Below are positions 22,161 through 32,314 of a stretch of 36,557 bases of DNA, in pieces; the first letter of the stretch is position 1; the number at the start of each line of letters is the position of its first letter. Position numbers and translations under genes: made by a program. Below the pieces are notes generated by a model that worked only from the letters and a program-made list of their open reading frames with translations, did not search any database and was not told the DNA's origin. Source of the stretch: a virus; IMG/VR virus record IMGVR_UViG_3300023284_000638, positions 1-36,557 of that record, one strand, 5' to 3'.

Positions 22161-23981
22161 TTAAGTACTACTATCTATAATTAATCCTAAATTAGCCATT
22201 TCTGTGAGAAAACTTGCTAAAGCTGCGTTGCCTCCTCTTGATCCTGTTACTGTAGGTTTAGCTATTGGTGTAGTTTCAAAGAAACCTAATCTAATTGCTG
22301 AAGAATCTCCAGCCATTGCAATACCGCTTCTACCAAATATCTGAAGTTCCCATAAACCATCAGTATCTATTGTTTCCCAACTAAACTCTTCTCTAAATAA
22401 AGAACCACTTGTACCACCCCCAGCAAGTTGTATACTTATAGCCCTCTGCCCTCCAAAACCAGCAGCAACAGTGCCCGTGCTTCTCAAAGTAACGATATTA
22501 TAATTCCCTATTGTAGTGGTATTAGCTGTTTCAAATACATGACTATATGAACCATTTGTATTATCTATTGTAAAATCTATACCGCCTGATCCTGATAAAT
22601 TAAAATCTCCAAGAGTTAATAAATCTCCAGTTGTTCTAAGCGTTCCAGCAACTACAACAAAATTTGCTCCTTTAGGTCTTAAAGTTATACCAATATCAGT
22701 AGCAGAACCTACGGCTGTTATATCTCTTCCTGCACCTCCTAAACCAGAATCCCCAAGACTCATATCTCCTGTAGCTTCATCAAAGAATAATTTACTAGCT
22801 ACAAACCCTCCTGCACCATCTGACGATTGAATTTCATTATTAGCGCCTGCTGAAGCACCTCCTCCAATCATATCTATAACAGAACCATTTTGATTAACCC
22901 TGAATTTACCAAGAGTATCATTATACCATTGTTGTCCCTCTAAAGGACTAGCTACGTCACCAATTGTAAGCCCAAAAGCGACTCTATCATCTGCAAAGAT
23001 TGTTCCATCTATAGTTAAGTCGCTTCCAGACAGACTGCTTAAATCTCCGTTTAAGTCCCATAACCATTTAGCACTATTACTTACTGAAACTACTATACTT
23101 CTACCTGTGGGAACATTAAAAGACAGATCCCCCACACGAGTCATTTTAAGATTAAAATTAGGAGTTGAAAGATTTCCTACATGAGATATAACAGCAGTAT
23201 CCGTCTGTCTTGAATCTATTCTAAGTCTCCCCAATTCTGTAATAGCATCAGTATCTGGACTAACAGAAAGAGTACCATTAGGAATAGTTACGTTGTCGCT
23301 TGAGTCCCATGATATAGTATCAGTCCCTGCATTAGCTTGTATTGAATTTGCTACAATATCACCCTCGCCATTAACAGAAAAAGTAATAGTTCCGGCTCCG
23401 TTTTGGCCTTCATATATGTTATCAGTGTCTAATGCACTACCCCTTCTAATTTTAAAAGCTCCTTTAGTTGCGTTTGTTAATATCTGTGGATTAGTATTTG
23501 ATACATTATAAGCGTCTTGAAGTTTAGAGACTATTGGTTCCCAATTTGTAGGGTCTGCTGAAGGTGTAGTCTGTGAATCAAAAGGTAATGTCACAGTATC
23601 TTTAAGGCCATATATTAGATTACCTTCCCTGAATAGTGTCAGGTGATCTGTAACTAATCCGGGTGTCCATAACGGAATTATGAGACCAGATATCTTATTG
23701 ATCTGTGTCCAATTTAAACCTTCTGCTGGAACGTTTCCGGTATTCGTTCCTATTCCTACTATTAATGACTGCCACCATAAGCCGTTAAATGTCACTACTT
23801 CATCAAAATCATAATCCCTATCAAAAACCCATTCAAAATTAGAGCTTGTCCCGATCTGAAAATCAGAAGCCTTTATACCTGCTAAAGCGCCTAGAGATCT
23901 ACTCCATACCACTACTATATCGTCTGCATTTACGCTAGCTAGTGATAATCTTTGTTCTATCTGTAAATAACTTTCATTCAT
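22161..23981 (-). CDS. Long tail fibre protein
   Basis: A 606-residue protein rich in Gly, Asn, Ser and Thr with many short strands. The N-terminal part (MNESYLQIEQRLSLASVNAD) looks like an attachment domain shared by fibres. The middle carries serial blocks such as ASPLEGQQWYNDTLGKFRVN and SDGAGGFVASKLFFDEATGD, resembling fibre shaft repeats that often end in a receptor-binding or trimerisation tip. No chaperone (Peptidase_S74) signature was seen at the end. Adjacent to the tail-tip proteins upstream, it is a good candidate for receptor binding. Confidence 0.75.
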   Translation of the reverse strand: MNESYLQIEQRLSLASVNADDIVVVWSRSLGALAGIKASDFQIGTSSNFEWVFDRDYDFDEVVTFNGLWWQSLIVGIGTNTGNVPAEGLNWTQINKISGLIIPLWTPGLVTDHLTLFREGNLIYGLKDTVTLPFDSQTTPSADPTNWEPIVSKLQDAYNVSNTNPQILTNATKGAFKIRRGSALDTDNIYEGQNGAGTITFSVNGEGDIVANSIQANAGTDTISWDSSDNVTIPNGTLSVSPDTDAITELGRLRIDSRQTDTAVISHVGNLSTPNFNLKMTRVGDLSFNVPTGRSIVVSVSNSAKWLWDLNGDLSSLSGSDLTIDGTIFADDRVAFGLTIGDVASPLEGQQWYNDTLGKFRVNQNGSVIDMIGGGASAGANNEIQSSDGAGGFVASKLFFDEATGDMSLGDSGLGGAGRDITAVGSATDIGITLRPKGANFVVVAGTLRTTGDLLTLGDFNLSGSGGIDFTIDNTNGSYSHVFETANTTTIGNYNIVTLRSTGTVAAGFGGQRAISIQLAGGGTSGSLFREEFSWETIDTDGLWELQIFGRSGIAMAGDSSAIRLGFFETTPIAKPTVTGSRGGNAALASFLTEMANLGLIIDSST

Positions 23982-23985
23982 GATC

Positions 23986-24633
23986 CTAATTTAACGTAAT
24001 AAATCCACCTTGCTCATTATCTATAAACCCGCTATCGTCTACACCGCCTAGATCATCACTGTTGATGGTTTCGAACCATTCTGTTTGCTCTACAATAATA
24101 GAAGAATCAGCCAAATTATAACCATCAATATAGCTAGGCTCTGCTAATCCATCCTGTGAGCCAAATTCTACACCATTTATCAACACAGTATCATGATTGA
24201 AAGCTAGCGATAATAATTCATGCATGTAAGCAGGAAGATTAAAAAACTCTAAATTATACTTTCTTTCTGGTTTTGCCGATAGTTTGGTAACCTGGGCGTC
24301 TGTACTTCTTATACTCGTTTGACTAGACGCAGGCACCGCTTTAATCATTCTGGCAGGCACTCTTATCTGATGTATAGTTCCTGATTGGTAATCTATATCG
24401 AATGCGTTATCTATATTGGTAAAGTCTATTTTGATAGTCGCTTCATGATCATCTGATAGGCTCAAAGGCTCACTTTTTGTTACTGCATCTTCAGAAGCAC
24501 CATTAAAGCCGCCTATTCTGACAAAATAATTCCCATCCAATAGACCTGAAAAGTCCATTCTGATATTTGATATATCAAAATCTAAAGCTTCATCTTTAAA
24601 TACTCCTTCTCCTAATGTTAAACCCGTCCGCAT
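23986..24633 (-). CDS. Tail-tip associated protein
   Basis: A 215-residue strand-rich protein with ALDFDISNIRMDFSGLLDGN and FVRIGGFNG at the start, then a central VPARMIKAVPASSQTSIRS region. No family is recognised. Its start overlaps the upstream gene by 38 bp in another frame, and the first residues have no clean domain boundary. The two could form one protein through a frame change, though no slippery run is seen. Location supports a role in the tail tip or in mounting fibres. Confidence 0.6.
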   Translation of the reverse strand: MRTGLTLGEGVFKDEALDFDISNIRMDFSGLLDGNYFVRIGGFNGASEDAVTKSEPLSLSDDHEATIKIDFTNIDNAFDIDYQSGTIHQIRVPARMIKAVPASSQTSIRSTDAQVTKLSAKPERKYNLEFFNLPAYMHELLSLAFNHDTVLINGVEFGSQDGLAEPSYIDGYNLADSSIIVEQTEWFETINSDDLGGVDDSGFIDNEQGGFITLN

Positions 24634-25795
24634 TGTTGATAATTTCGAATGGATCGCCTACCTCTATAAGTATCGGCACAGATTGACTAGCTGTAAAGTA
24701 CACTCTAGATCTTCCTGCACCATCATTCTGAATTCTTATATTTAAAGTAGATGTACTACCCAAACTGGTAACTAATTTTGTAACCTCAAAAGTCTTTACA
24801 ACAGAGTCATCTAAACAGCTTATTAATTCAGGCACTATCAGCGCAAAATCTGACCGAATCTGTACATTTAAAATATCACATTTATTCACTTTTTGAAAAT
24901 ATTGATCTCTTTTCATGAACCTATCACCCTGTTCTAAAAGAAACGTATTATCTGCACTTTGTGGATTACTACACTGATCTATAACAGAATTATCTACAAA
25001 TCGTAATGAATTAACTTGAGGAACGTTTAAAATAGTACCTATTATCGGCTCTACTATTGCAGGTTCATCTATAGATATGTTATTAAGATCAAAAGTTACT
25101 AAACTTACTACGTCTGTAATTGTCAATGATAGCACCCCGACAGGTAGCGCAGTTCTGTTTTGTGTGGTCACTGCATCACTCCATAAAAAAGAATATGTAC
25201 CACTACCTCCCACTACAGTAACGGTTATAGTTCCGTCTGTTAATCCTGTAGCTGTCACATCTGTTTTTACAAAGCTCGCTGATAGCTGATTACTAGGTAA
25301 TAGTTTTACTATTCTGCTCTTACCAACGCATAAATTATCTGCCCTCCTTACTCCGAATATAAACGTACCCTGTCCTAGTCCTGCAAATACCTTACTGGCC
25401 TGAAATAAGCCCCCATCTATATTAAACTCTAATCCACTTTCAGGCGAAGATACTAGCGTTACCTGGGCATCATTAGCACCCGTTACGCTTTCTGGTACTA
25501 TTACAGTGTCTATTATGGCTGCATTACATACAGGTGGCGCTATAGGTACGTATATTACCTCTGCAAAGAAATTAGTAAGCGCAGGCCTTGCTAGTACTCT
25601 GTATTCGCCAATCGTAATGCCTCCTGCATCTAATTGAGGATCTACAAAAATTACATCTCCATCTAATGTATTTGATCCACATACTGATGGATTTAAAATA
25701 TTGTCATTAGCCTCTATAGTGTGTAATACATCCTCGTAGAGTACTTGAAAATTATTATTAGGTGTTGTGCAGTATGAAATAACCTCTATAGCCAT
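24596..25795 (-). CDS. Tail-tip protein with SprB-like repeat domains
   Basis: A 399-residue protein. Residues about 170-250 match the SprB repeat: DVTATGLTDGTITVTVVGGS, GTYSFLWSDAVTTQNRTALP, then LTITDVVSLVTFDLNNISID with a following Glu-Pro. A second, weaker unit covers about 95-165 (GANDAQVTLVSSPESGLEFN, FAGLGQGTFIFGVRRADNLC). SprB is a surface adhesin of gliding Flavobacteria. In this phage the domains probably act as Ig-like surface modules for host attachment. The final part is strand-rich. The stop overlaps the next gene by 38 bp and the start overlaps the upstream stop by one base. Confidence 0.7.
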   Translation of the reverse strand: MAIEVISYCTTPNNNFQVLYEDVLHTIEANDNILNPSVCGSNTLDGDVIFVDPQLDAGGITIGEYRVLARPALTNFFAEVIYVPIAPPVCNAAIIDTVIVPESVTGANDAQVTLVSSPESGLEFNIDGGLFQASKVFAGLGQGTFIFGVRRADNLCVGKSRIVKLLPSNQLSASFVKTDVTATGLTDGTITVTVVGGSGTYSFLWSDAVTTQNRTALPVGVLSLTITDVVSLVTFDLNNISIDEPAIVEPIIGTILNVPQVNSLRFVDNSVIDQCSNPQSADNTFLLEQGDRFMKRDQYFQKVNKCDILNVQIRSDFALIVPELISCLDDSVVKTFEVTKLVTSLGSTSTLNIRIQNDGAGRSRVYFTASQSVPILIEVGDPFEIINNADGFNIRRRSI

Positions 25796-28026
25796 TATTC
25801 AGTAGATTTTCTGTAAAGCCTCAATAGCGTAAATGTACCTTTATTTTCTTCTAATTTGTAATCAACTTGTAATAAAAATCCTTCAGATTCATTGCCATTC
25901 CAATCCTCAAAGCTTATAAATCCCTTCGGATTAGCTCTTAATATCTGGTACTGATCCCTAGTTAGTTCATGCTCAAACTCGTAGATTTCAGGGTAGTAAA
26001 TCACCTCATTATTATCTATAGCGGGGAGGGTGTTTAATCCTGCATTTTCATCTACTAATAATTCCCCTGTTATTTGTGAGGTCATGATATAGTTAAATGA
26101 TCCAAAGGCAAAGGCATACTCTTTTTTAGTTCCTTTTATCAGGTTTCCGCCTAGTATTTTGGCCCAATTTTGCAAGTTTCTACCCGGTGAAATTCTAGCG
26201 TTATAGATAGTTTCAGGTGAAAATACATTATTAAATTGACTAAAAAGTTCGTCTCTTTCAGTTTTAAAACCTCCTCCGTCTCTAATAACAGTCACTAAAA
26301 ATATTTCGTCATCTAATCGGCTATCTTCATTGGTGTTTTTAAGTCTCCTTTGACTCTCAATTTCGAACCCTGCGGCCCTGTAGATACTTCTAATGTCTAG
26401 CTTTCCCTTAGTTTTAGATAGTGGTGAAGACTGTTTCCTAACCTCGTTAAATTCATCTATACCGTTTATCTGTTTGATATTTTCTAGCTTCGGATATCCA
26501 TATTCTATAGATCCAAAATATCTAGAGGTGTCATGCGTTCTGAATAGATCTGTGACCTGTCCCAAGGTGAGTAGTTTTATATTTTTGTCGTAAAAGAATG
26601 GTTTAGGTTCTAATCTAATTATCTGAGTGCCATCATCTAGGATTTCAAAGCCCCAACCAAGGCAATATAATGAACTGAGAGACTGAAAAAAGTCCACCCA
26701 ATTAGTGAATATATCTGTATCCACTCCTCTAATATTAGATCCATTCGTAATAGCTAATAAAGATCCGGGACCATCTTGAGCCTGTGTCACAACCGTATCA
26801 GTCCTACCGAAAAAATCAGACCTAAAACAGTCTTGCTTATTAGTCATAAACTGACACATTTTATTAGCTGCCTCATAAATCATTATAACCTTAGAAGTAG
26901 TAGGAGGAAATACCGTGTTTTGTGAGATCCTAATAAATGTAGTCGCTTTTATAGCTTCTATGCCTAATTCATGGCTCATAGTGGAGGAGGCAGCTAGAAA
27001 AGATTGCGTATAATCTGCTGATACCGTCAATGTATAAAAGATAGCTATCTTATCCCCTACCTCTATAACTGCATCAGTTTGTTGAAAAGTTTTAAGTTCA
27101 AAAGCGCTTTCAAACGTAGTAGAACCAGGGCAAGTAGGTATAACCCATGCAGTACCTATTTGCTGAGAAACTTTTATATTATCTTCTGAGTCCACATGAG
27201 AGTAAAAAGCAGCTATAACTATTTGTCCCAAGTCGTCATTTCCACAGCCTGAAACATCCACGTCTCCGCCTACCCTATTTGCTGTTACTCTGTGCTTAAG
27301 GTTTAATGAAATATCTATCTGTGCTAAACCAGATTCCTGCGCTTGATATATTTCATTGAAAGCAATAGAATTAAAACCCCATCCTAAATTAAAGTTAGTC
27401 TCTAGCTCTCTGGCTACTGTGTCTGATCCGTCTATATTCCCAAATACAGTACCACTTCTACTTCTTGTACATCCTCCCGGAGTACCGCAAGCATCAAATT
27501 GAAAATTTATTTGACCGCCTTGTAGAAATTCTGTTTCGTCTATAGGGCTTACATCTATTCTCTTGACGATATCTTTAGAGTGAAATACTATATTTTCTAT
27601 AGGTGTAGCAGGTATGGTAATACCATTTTCGCTAATTAAGGACTCTAAATTTAGGTCCCTTTCAGACAGGTTTATGAAATTCCTTTCAAATCCTGTTTGC
27701 TCTATGTTGGTCTCTAGATCTAATTCAGCCAATTTGAAATTACTCATTTTGATCTGACCTGTATAGATATTTTTCTGTTCGTATAAATTGGGGTCGTACT
27801 GAAAGATATTACACGTTACTTCTGCATCTATTCCTTCTACTGCCTCTACGGAGTGTATAAATGCTCTGGCTGCCTTATTGAAAGCTAAATTCAATGTAAA
27901 TTCGAAGAATACACCATCATTTACGTCACTTCTTTTAATGGCTAATTCTAGTTCGTCCATACCTTCAGGGTCTGGATTTACAGTAAGTGCCAATTGTGAC
28001 GGGTGCAGTAGCTGTGCCTTTAACAT
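25795..28026 (-). CDS. Large tail baseplate/tip protein
   Basis: A 743-residue protein directly after the tape measure, where siphoviruses encode the distal tail or hub. The first 120 residues are strand-rich (FFEFTLNLAFNKAARAFIHS and IYTGQIKMSNFKLAELDLET), fitting a distal-tail-like fold. A long central part has a carbohydrate-binding-like mix of strands, and the end (INGIDEFNEVRKQSSPLSKT, LLQVDYKLEENKGTFTLLRL) is probably hub-like. No lysozyme domain is seen. It starts 1 bp after the tape measure stop. Confidence 0.72.
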   Translation of the reverse strand: MLKAQLLHPSQLALTVNPDPEGMDELELAIKRSDVNDGVFFEFTLNLAFNKAARAFIHSVEAVEGIDAEVTCNIFQYDPNLYEQKNIYTGQIKMSNFKLAELDLETNIEQTGFERNFINLSERDLNLESLISENGITIPATPIENIVFHSKDIVKRIDVSPIDETEFLQGGQINFQFDACGTPGGCTRSRSGTVFGNIDGSDTVARELETNFNLGWGFNSIAFNEIYQAQESGLAQIDISLNLKHRVTANRVGGDVDVSGCGNDDLGQIVIAAFYSHVDSEDNIKVSQQIGTAWVIPTCPGSTTFESAFELKTFQQTDAVIEVGDKIAIFYTLTVSADYTQSFLAASSTMSHELGIEAIKATTFIRISQNTVFPPTTSKVIMIYEAANKMCQFMTNKQDCFRSDFFGRTDTVVTQAQDGPGSLLAITNGSNIRGVDTDIFTNWVDFFQSLSSLYCLGWGFEILDDGTQIIRLEPKPFFYDKNIKLLTLGQVTDLFRTHDTSRYFGSIEYGYPKLENIKQINGIDEFNEVRKQSSPLSKTKGKLDIRSIYRAAGFEIESQRRLKNTNEDSRLDDEIFLVTVIRDGGGFKTERDELFSQFNNVFSPETIYNARISPGRNLQNWAKILGGNLIKGTKKEYAFAFGSFNYIMTSQITGELLVDENAGLNTLPAIDNNEVIYYPEIYEFEHELTRDQYQILRANPKGFISFEDWNGNESEGFLLQVDYKLEENKGTFTLLRLYRKSTE

Positions 28027-28027
28027 T

Positions 28028-31000
28028 TTATCGGTATTCTTCGTTTAATAATTTATTCCAATTTTCCCCGCTCTTGGTAAGCTTGTCTGTAGCGTGTTTA
28101 CTAATCCTTAAGTGCCATTCTTTTTTATTTTTGATAGTTTTCTCTGTGCTTACACCCTGTCTCAAAAGTGCTCTCATTCCATTACTTAACATTGCTGACT
28201 GACTATCTCTGTTCCTTGGAGAATAAGCCATAGAACCAGACAAACCACCAAACTCTATAGGATTACCCATCATTTTTTTAGTCTCTTCTGCTGTGAAGAT
28301 CTTAGATCCCATTGGTACTGCATCGTCACCAACTAAAATAGGTCCTGTATTACCTGCATATCTAAGTTCTCCTGAAGGAGTAACCCAAGATTCTGCACCT
28401 GCCTCATTTATCATTTTCACACCGCTAGGCGCTGAATCTATACCCTTCATGAATGCTGGAATAGGTTTAGCCAATACTGCGGCTAATTGAACGGCCCCAA
28501 TAGCTGCAACAATTGCAGAAAATGGGAGTCCACCAGTGATAGGAGAAATAGCAATAGCTTTACCTATTGCGGTAGCTGTATTAACTGCTATACTAGTGGC
28601 TGCTAGTGCCTTCTCAAATATTGCACGTTTTCTATCTGCCTTTGCTTGCTCATCCTCTACCGCCTGCCTTCTTTTTGCAAACTCTATTTTTAACTCTTCT
28701 TGTCTCTGCCGCTTCTAATGCTGTGGCCTCCTCCTCGTTAATTACTTCTAACCTCTGCGCTCTCTTCTCGTCTTCAACTTCATTAAATGTATCAATTAAG
28801 CTCAATGAAGCATCAAAAGCAGCGGCCTTAAGCTCGTTTATAGTATCTTGCAGCTTCCCTTCATTCTCTATTATTTGCTCATTTGTAGCTTCAGATAGTT
28901 CTAATCTCACTGCTGCTATGTTCCTGTCGATTTCTGAAACGTCTATACCTGCATTTTCAAGCAAACTTTTTCGCTCCTGAAGGAAATCTAGCTGCTGATT
29001 TAATGAATCCCTTTGTGCATCTGCCTGAATTTCCAACTTTTTACGCTCAAATTCCTCTACAGTATCTATCTCACCTGTTCTAAATTGCTCATTAAGATCT
29101 ATAAGCTGTTCGATTCTTTCCGTTTCTGCATCTAATTGCTGATCTGCAAAAGTATCATCAAATCTAGCTAGGTTCAATTCGCTGATTCTGTTTGCTAATT
29201 CTTCCTGAATATCGCCTACTTTCTCTGCAAATTCCTCCTCATTTACTATGCCTTTTTCTAGCTGATCGTCTAACACCGATAATCTGAGATCCCCCAACTC
29301 TAATAAAGCCTGTATTCTGTCATCTGTCAAATTTCTTTCATTGTCTGCTATCTGCTGAAGTCGATCTATAGAGGCTAGCTGTAGAGTCTCTTCTATCTCT
29401 GCGGTATCAGCCAATACTATACGCCTTTCCCTGATGACTTCTAGCAGCCTTCCTTCAATGATCTCACTTAATCCTAGGTTACGTATCCTTTGATTCAAAA
29501 CTACAGCGTCTTGCTCCCTTAAAAGCTCATTTTCATCAAATGACACCTTAGTAAACTTCCTGATAGTCTTGATTTGCTGATCAAAAGAATCATCACCTAA
29601 CTTAACCAGTTCATCTAAGCCTTCTTGTCTGTTTCTAATCGTTCGCTTATCGTCATTGATTATGCGCTCATTAATAGTTTTTACGTTATCGAACCCATCT
29701 ATCAGAATATCTAAATCCTTCTCTAGCCTGTCCTGCTTAAGCTGATCTATTTCTTGCTGATTTTGGGCCTCTATAGCTAGCGCAGCATCATTTACCTGAA
29801 TGAATTTAGCTAACGCGTCTGATTGTTGCTGTTCTAAATCCCTGTTTATAGTACCTCTTAATGCCGCATTTTTAACCTGTACATTTATTATATCTAGCTC
29901 TTTCTGTGCTAAATCTATATTTATTCTGGCTAGCTCCGCGCCTTTAATTCGCGCCTTTGCTGCTGCTGCTTCTTGCTCTGCAAATGATTTAGTAGCATTT
30001 CCCGCAGTTATATTTAACTGTTCTATTTCACCCTCTAGCGCTACAGTAGCTACAGTAGCGCCTATAGTGGCCTTCTCTAATTCTATCTGAAGTAGTACTA
30101 ATTTTCTACCCTCTACAAATGCACGCGCTAAAGATTCGGCTAAGTTGTCAAATGCCAGACTAGCAGATTCTGCTGCCCCGGCAAAATCACCCTGAGTAAA
30201 TCTAAATAATGCTGTTCCTAGTCTTACAATTCGGCTAAATACTTCATCTAATACCTCTGTAATTCCTCCCCAAATCTCATTGAATGCGTCTGCTGATGCC
30301 TGATTATTGGTGACGGCGGCAGTCAATAGTGCTATTCCTGCCACTATTGCAGCAATGATGGCACCTAAAGGAGTGGCTATGAAACGCAATGAGGCTTTTG
30401 TACCCGCGTTTATACCTCCTGTAAGCTTAGAAAAGAACCCTACTACTGCGCCGCCCTGACCAGAAATACCGCTAACAGTAACGCCTAAACCTTCTAGCTG
30501 CTCCCTATATGCCCCTATTTGAGTCCGTTGCTTTTCTTGTGCTGTTCCATTATCAACTATTACAGCTGTATTCTCTTCTATCTCCTTATTAATTACCGCT
30601 ATTTGATCAGCATAGGTTTCGTCCGTTTTGGTTAATTGTCTTCTTTGTTGTAGAAGCTCCTTGTTTCTCTTGATTAGCTTTTCTTCCTCACCTAGTAATT
30701 TATTTTGACCGTTAACTAATCTTTTAGTTTCTTCTCTGGTCTTTTTTAACTGCTTTTGTCTCTCAATATATTCATCATTCTGTCTGGATTGAGCGGTTAA
30801 TATTTGCTTATCAATTTTTCCTAGCTCCTCCTGTGCTGTCGTGAGTTTCTTTGTTTCCTCTGATACCTCTTTAGTACTTTTTGCTACATCTAAATTAACA
30901 TCAGCAGCCTTACCCGATCTTGCTAATTTAGCTAGTGTGTCAATCAATTGATTAGCCTCTTGATTTGCTTTACTGAAACTATCAGCAAGTTCTAAAGGTG

Positions 31001-31049
31001 CTGTAATTGCGCCCTCTGTTATTACTTGATTCTTTTTAATCGCAGCCAT
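28028..31049 (-). CDS. Tape measure protein (frame break near 28690)
   Basis: The scaffold that sets tail length. From the ATG at 31049 the first 799 residues are long helices and coiled coils (many Glu, Lys, Gln, Leu), with a hydrophobic segment near 215-245 (LGAIIAAIVAGIALLTAAVT). The frame stops at 28650, but moving by one base at the T run 28687-28691 joins the helix RRVKIEFAKRRQAVEDEQAK to a second hydrophobic stretch (KALAATSIAVNTATAIGKAI) and the C-terminal domain ending at 28028. The repaired protein is about 1,006 residues, suggesting a tail near 150 nm at 1.5 angstroms per residue. As written, the C-terminal 148 residues are separate. Confidence 0.85.
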
Positions 31050-31264
31050 TGTAGAAGCTTTTTAGTGATTGACATTAAAATGAATGCCACATCTTTAGGC
31101 TTCTTGTAATGGAATATCAAGCAAACTGTTGAAAAATACAGCATAAAAGCGATGTATCCAACATTTAAAGAAACCCAAATAGTAACAGGAATAACTAATA
31201 TTATAGGTATCCATATCACTATAATTACTATAAAAGTGCATATTTTACGTAGCATTTTTGGCAT
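31022..31264 (-). CDS. Small membrane protein before the tape measure
   Basis: An 80-residue protein with two or three hydrophobic segments (about 10-33, 36-55) and a basic C-terminus (SITKKLLQWLRLKRIK). It overlaps the upstream gene by 20 bp and the tape measure start by 28 bp, so the start is constrained by coupling. It sits where the second tail-assembly chaperone is usual, but its membrane character does not fit that. Function unknown. Confidence 0.55.
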   Translation of the reverse strand: MPKMLRKICTFIVIIVIWIPIILVIPVTIWVSLNVGYIAFMLYFSTVCLIFHYKKPKDVAFILMSITKKLLQWLRLKRIK

Positions 31265-31907
31265 TTTTGATTAAAACTTTTTTGTATTCACAGTACCTAG
31301 ATACTGTTATATCCTCTGGAACTATAAATTTTAGTGCTGTATTCAGTGAGGATATCACATAATCAAATGAAATGTCCTTAGATCCTTCACCTTCTAGTGT
31401 GGCTAGATCTGCTTTCCTGATTTTAATCTGTGAAATTATATGATTAGCCCTTTTATCTGCTGCTGAAATTGAGGAGGCATAAGCCTTGTCACTGGACAAA
31501 TCTATTTTATAGCCCATTAATTTTAGGTCTGCAATTGTTTTAGTGGCCAGATCTCCGTGACCTTCACCTTTTGAGTATGGGGTAATGAACATCAATAGCC
31601 GTATCATGACCTTGATAACTACGTATGAATTCTCAAGCTGATAGATTATCTTCTGCTCTTCGAATGAATTCGATATATTTTTATCATTGCTTAGATCTGC
31701 GTACTCTAAAATAACATCTCCCCACAACATAGAAAGCGCCTCCGTATTGATTGATTTTAACCTATCGTAATTCCTCACCTTATACAGGTACTTGAAATCA
31801 CCTGTAGAGATGATTTTAAAGAAATTTCGTAAGGGTAATTCCTCACAATTTTTATACAGCTTTAAACGCTTTTGATAAGCGATTTTCAATATTGTCGATA
31901 ATCCCAT
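31245..31907 (-). CDS. Tail-region protein, possible tail-assembly chaperone
   Basis: A 220-residue mainly helical protein. Its start overlaps the upstream gene by 56 bp. The N-terminal segment LPLRNFFKIISTGDFKYLYK and the C-terminal FDYVISSLNTALKFIVPEDI then TVSRYCEYKKVLI resemble a protein encoded just before tape measure genes in Bacteroidota phages. Position suggests a chaperone for the tape measure, but I see no slippery site for the usual frameshift product. Confidence 0.55.
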   Translation of the reverse strand: MGLSTILKIAYQKRLKLYKNCEELPLRNFFKIISTGDFKYLYKVRNYDRLKSINTEALSMLWGDVILEYADLSNDKNISNSFEEQKIIYQLENSYVVIKVMIRLLMFITPYSKGEGHGDLATKTIADLKLMGYKIDLSSDKAYASSISAADKRANHIISQIKIRKADLATLEGEGSKDISFDYVISSLNTALKFIVPEDITVSRYCEYKKVLIKNAKNAT

Positions 31908-32295
31908 CTCTTAAACCGTCATCTAGTAAAACATCTACATTTTTTGGAGTCAATCCGAATATTACTGTACCAAATAACTCTATTAGATCCGGTGTTTTTG
32001 AATCCGAGGAGGTGAAAGGTACTGGAAATTTACTAAAATTACCCTCCCATTGGTCATGAAATACACCCGTCACCCTGGTAGTAATCCTGTCAATTGGTAA
32101 TCCGGCTTCAGATCTAAGAACCACCGTTAGTGGTGCATAGTCACCTAGCGTATTATCCTCTGAATCTACGCCCCTATCAAATAATTGATCATCAGTATTC
32201 AGATCAAATGCCTCTTCTTTTTTGTTCTCTAATTCCTCAAGGGCTATTTTCTCTACATCTATTTTCCTAAGATCCTTGATTAACTTCTCAAACAT
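31852..32295 (-). CDS. Conserved tail/neck protein of Bacteroidota phages
   Basis: A 147-residue protein, helical at both ends with a strand-rich middle. It contains LGDYAPLTVVLRSEAGLPID, RVTGVFHDQWEGNF and LIELFGTVIFGLTPKNVDVL. The last block is shared, in my recollection, with Bacteroidota phage head-tail or tail proteins, where D-L-I-x-x-F-G-x-x-I-F-G-L-T is typical. It opens the tail operon 40 bp after R5, so R5 probably controls its transcription. Exact role unknown. Confidence 0.6.
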   Translation of the reverse strand: MFEKLIKDLRKIDVEKIALEELENKKEEAFDLNTDDQLFDRGVDSEDNTLGDYAPLTVVLRSEAGLPIDRITTRVTGVFHDQWEGNFSKFPVPFTSSDSKTPDLIELFGTVIFGLTPKNVDVLLDDGLRDGIIDNIENRLSKAFKAV

Positions 32296-32314
32296 AGGTA
32301 AATATAACTAAAAT

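Noticed and set aside
31245-31264. Programmed frameshift joining the chaperone-like gene to the membrane protein
   Set aside because: The overlap has A runs but no proper slippery heptamer in frame, and the downstream product is a membrane protein unlike known chaperone extensions.
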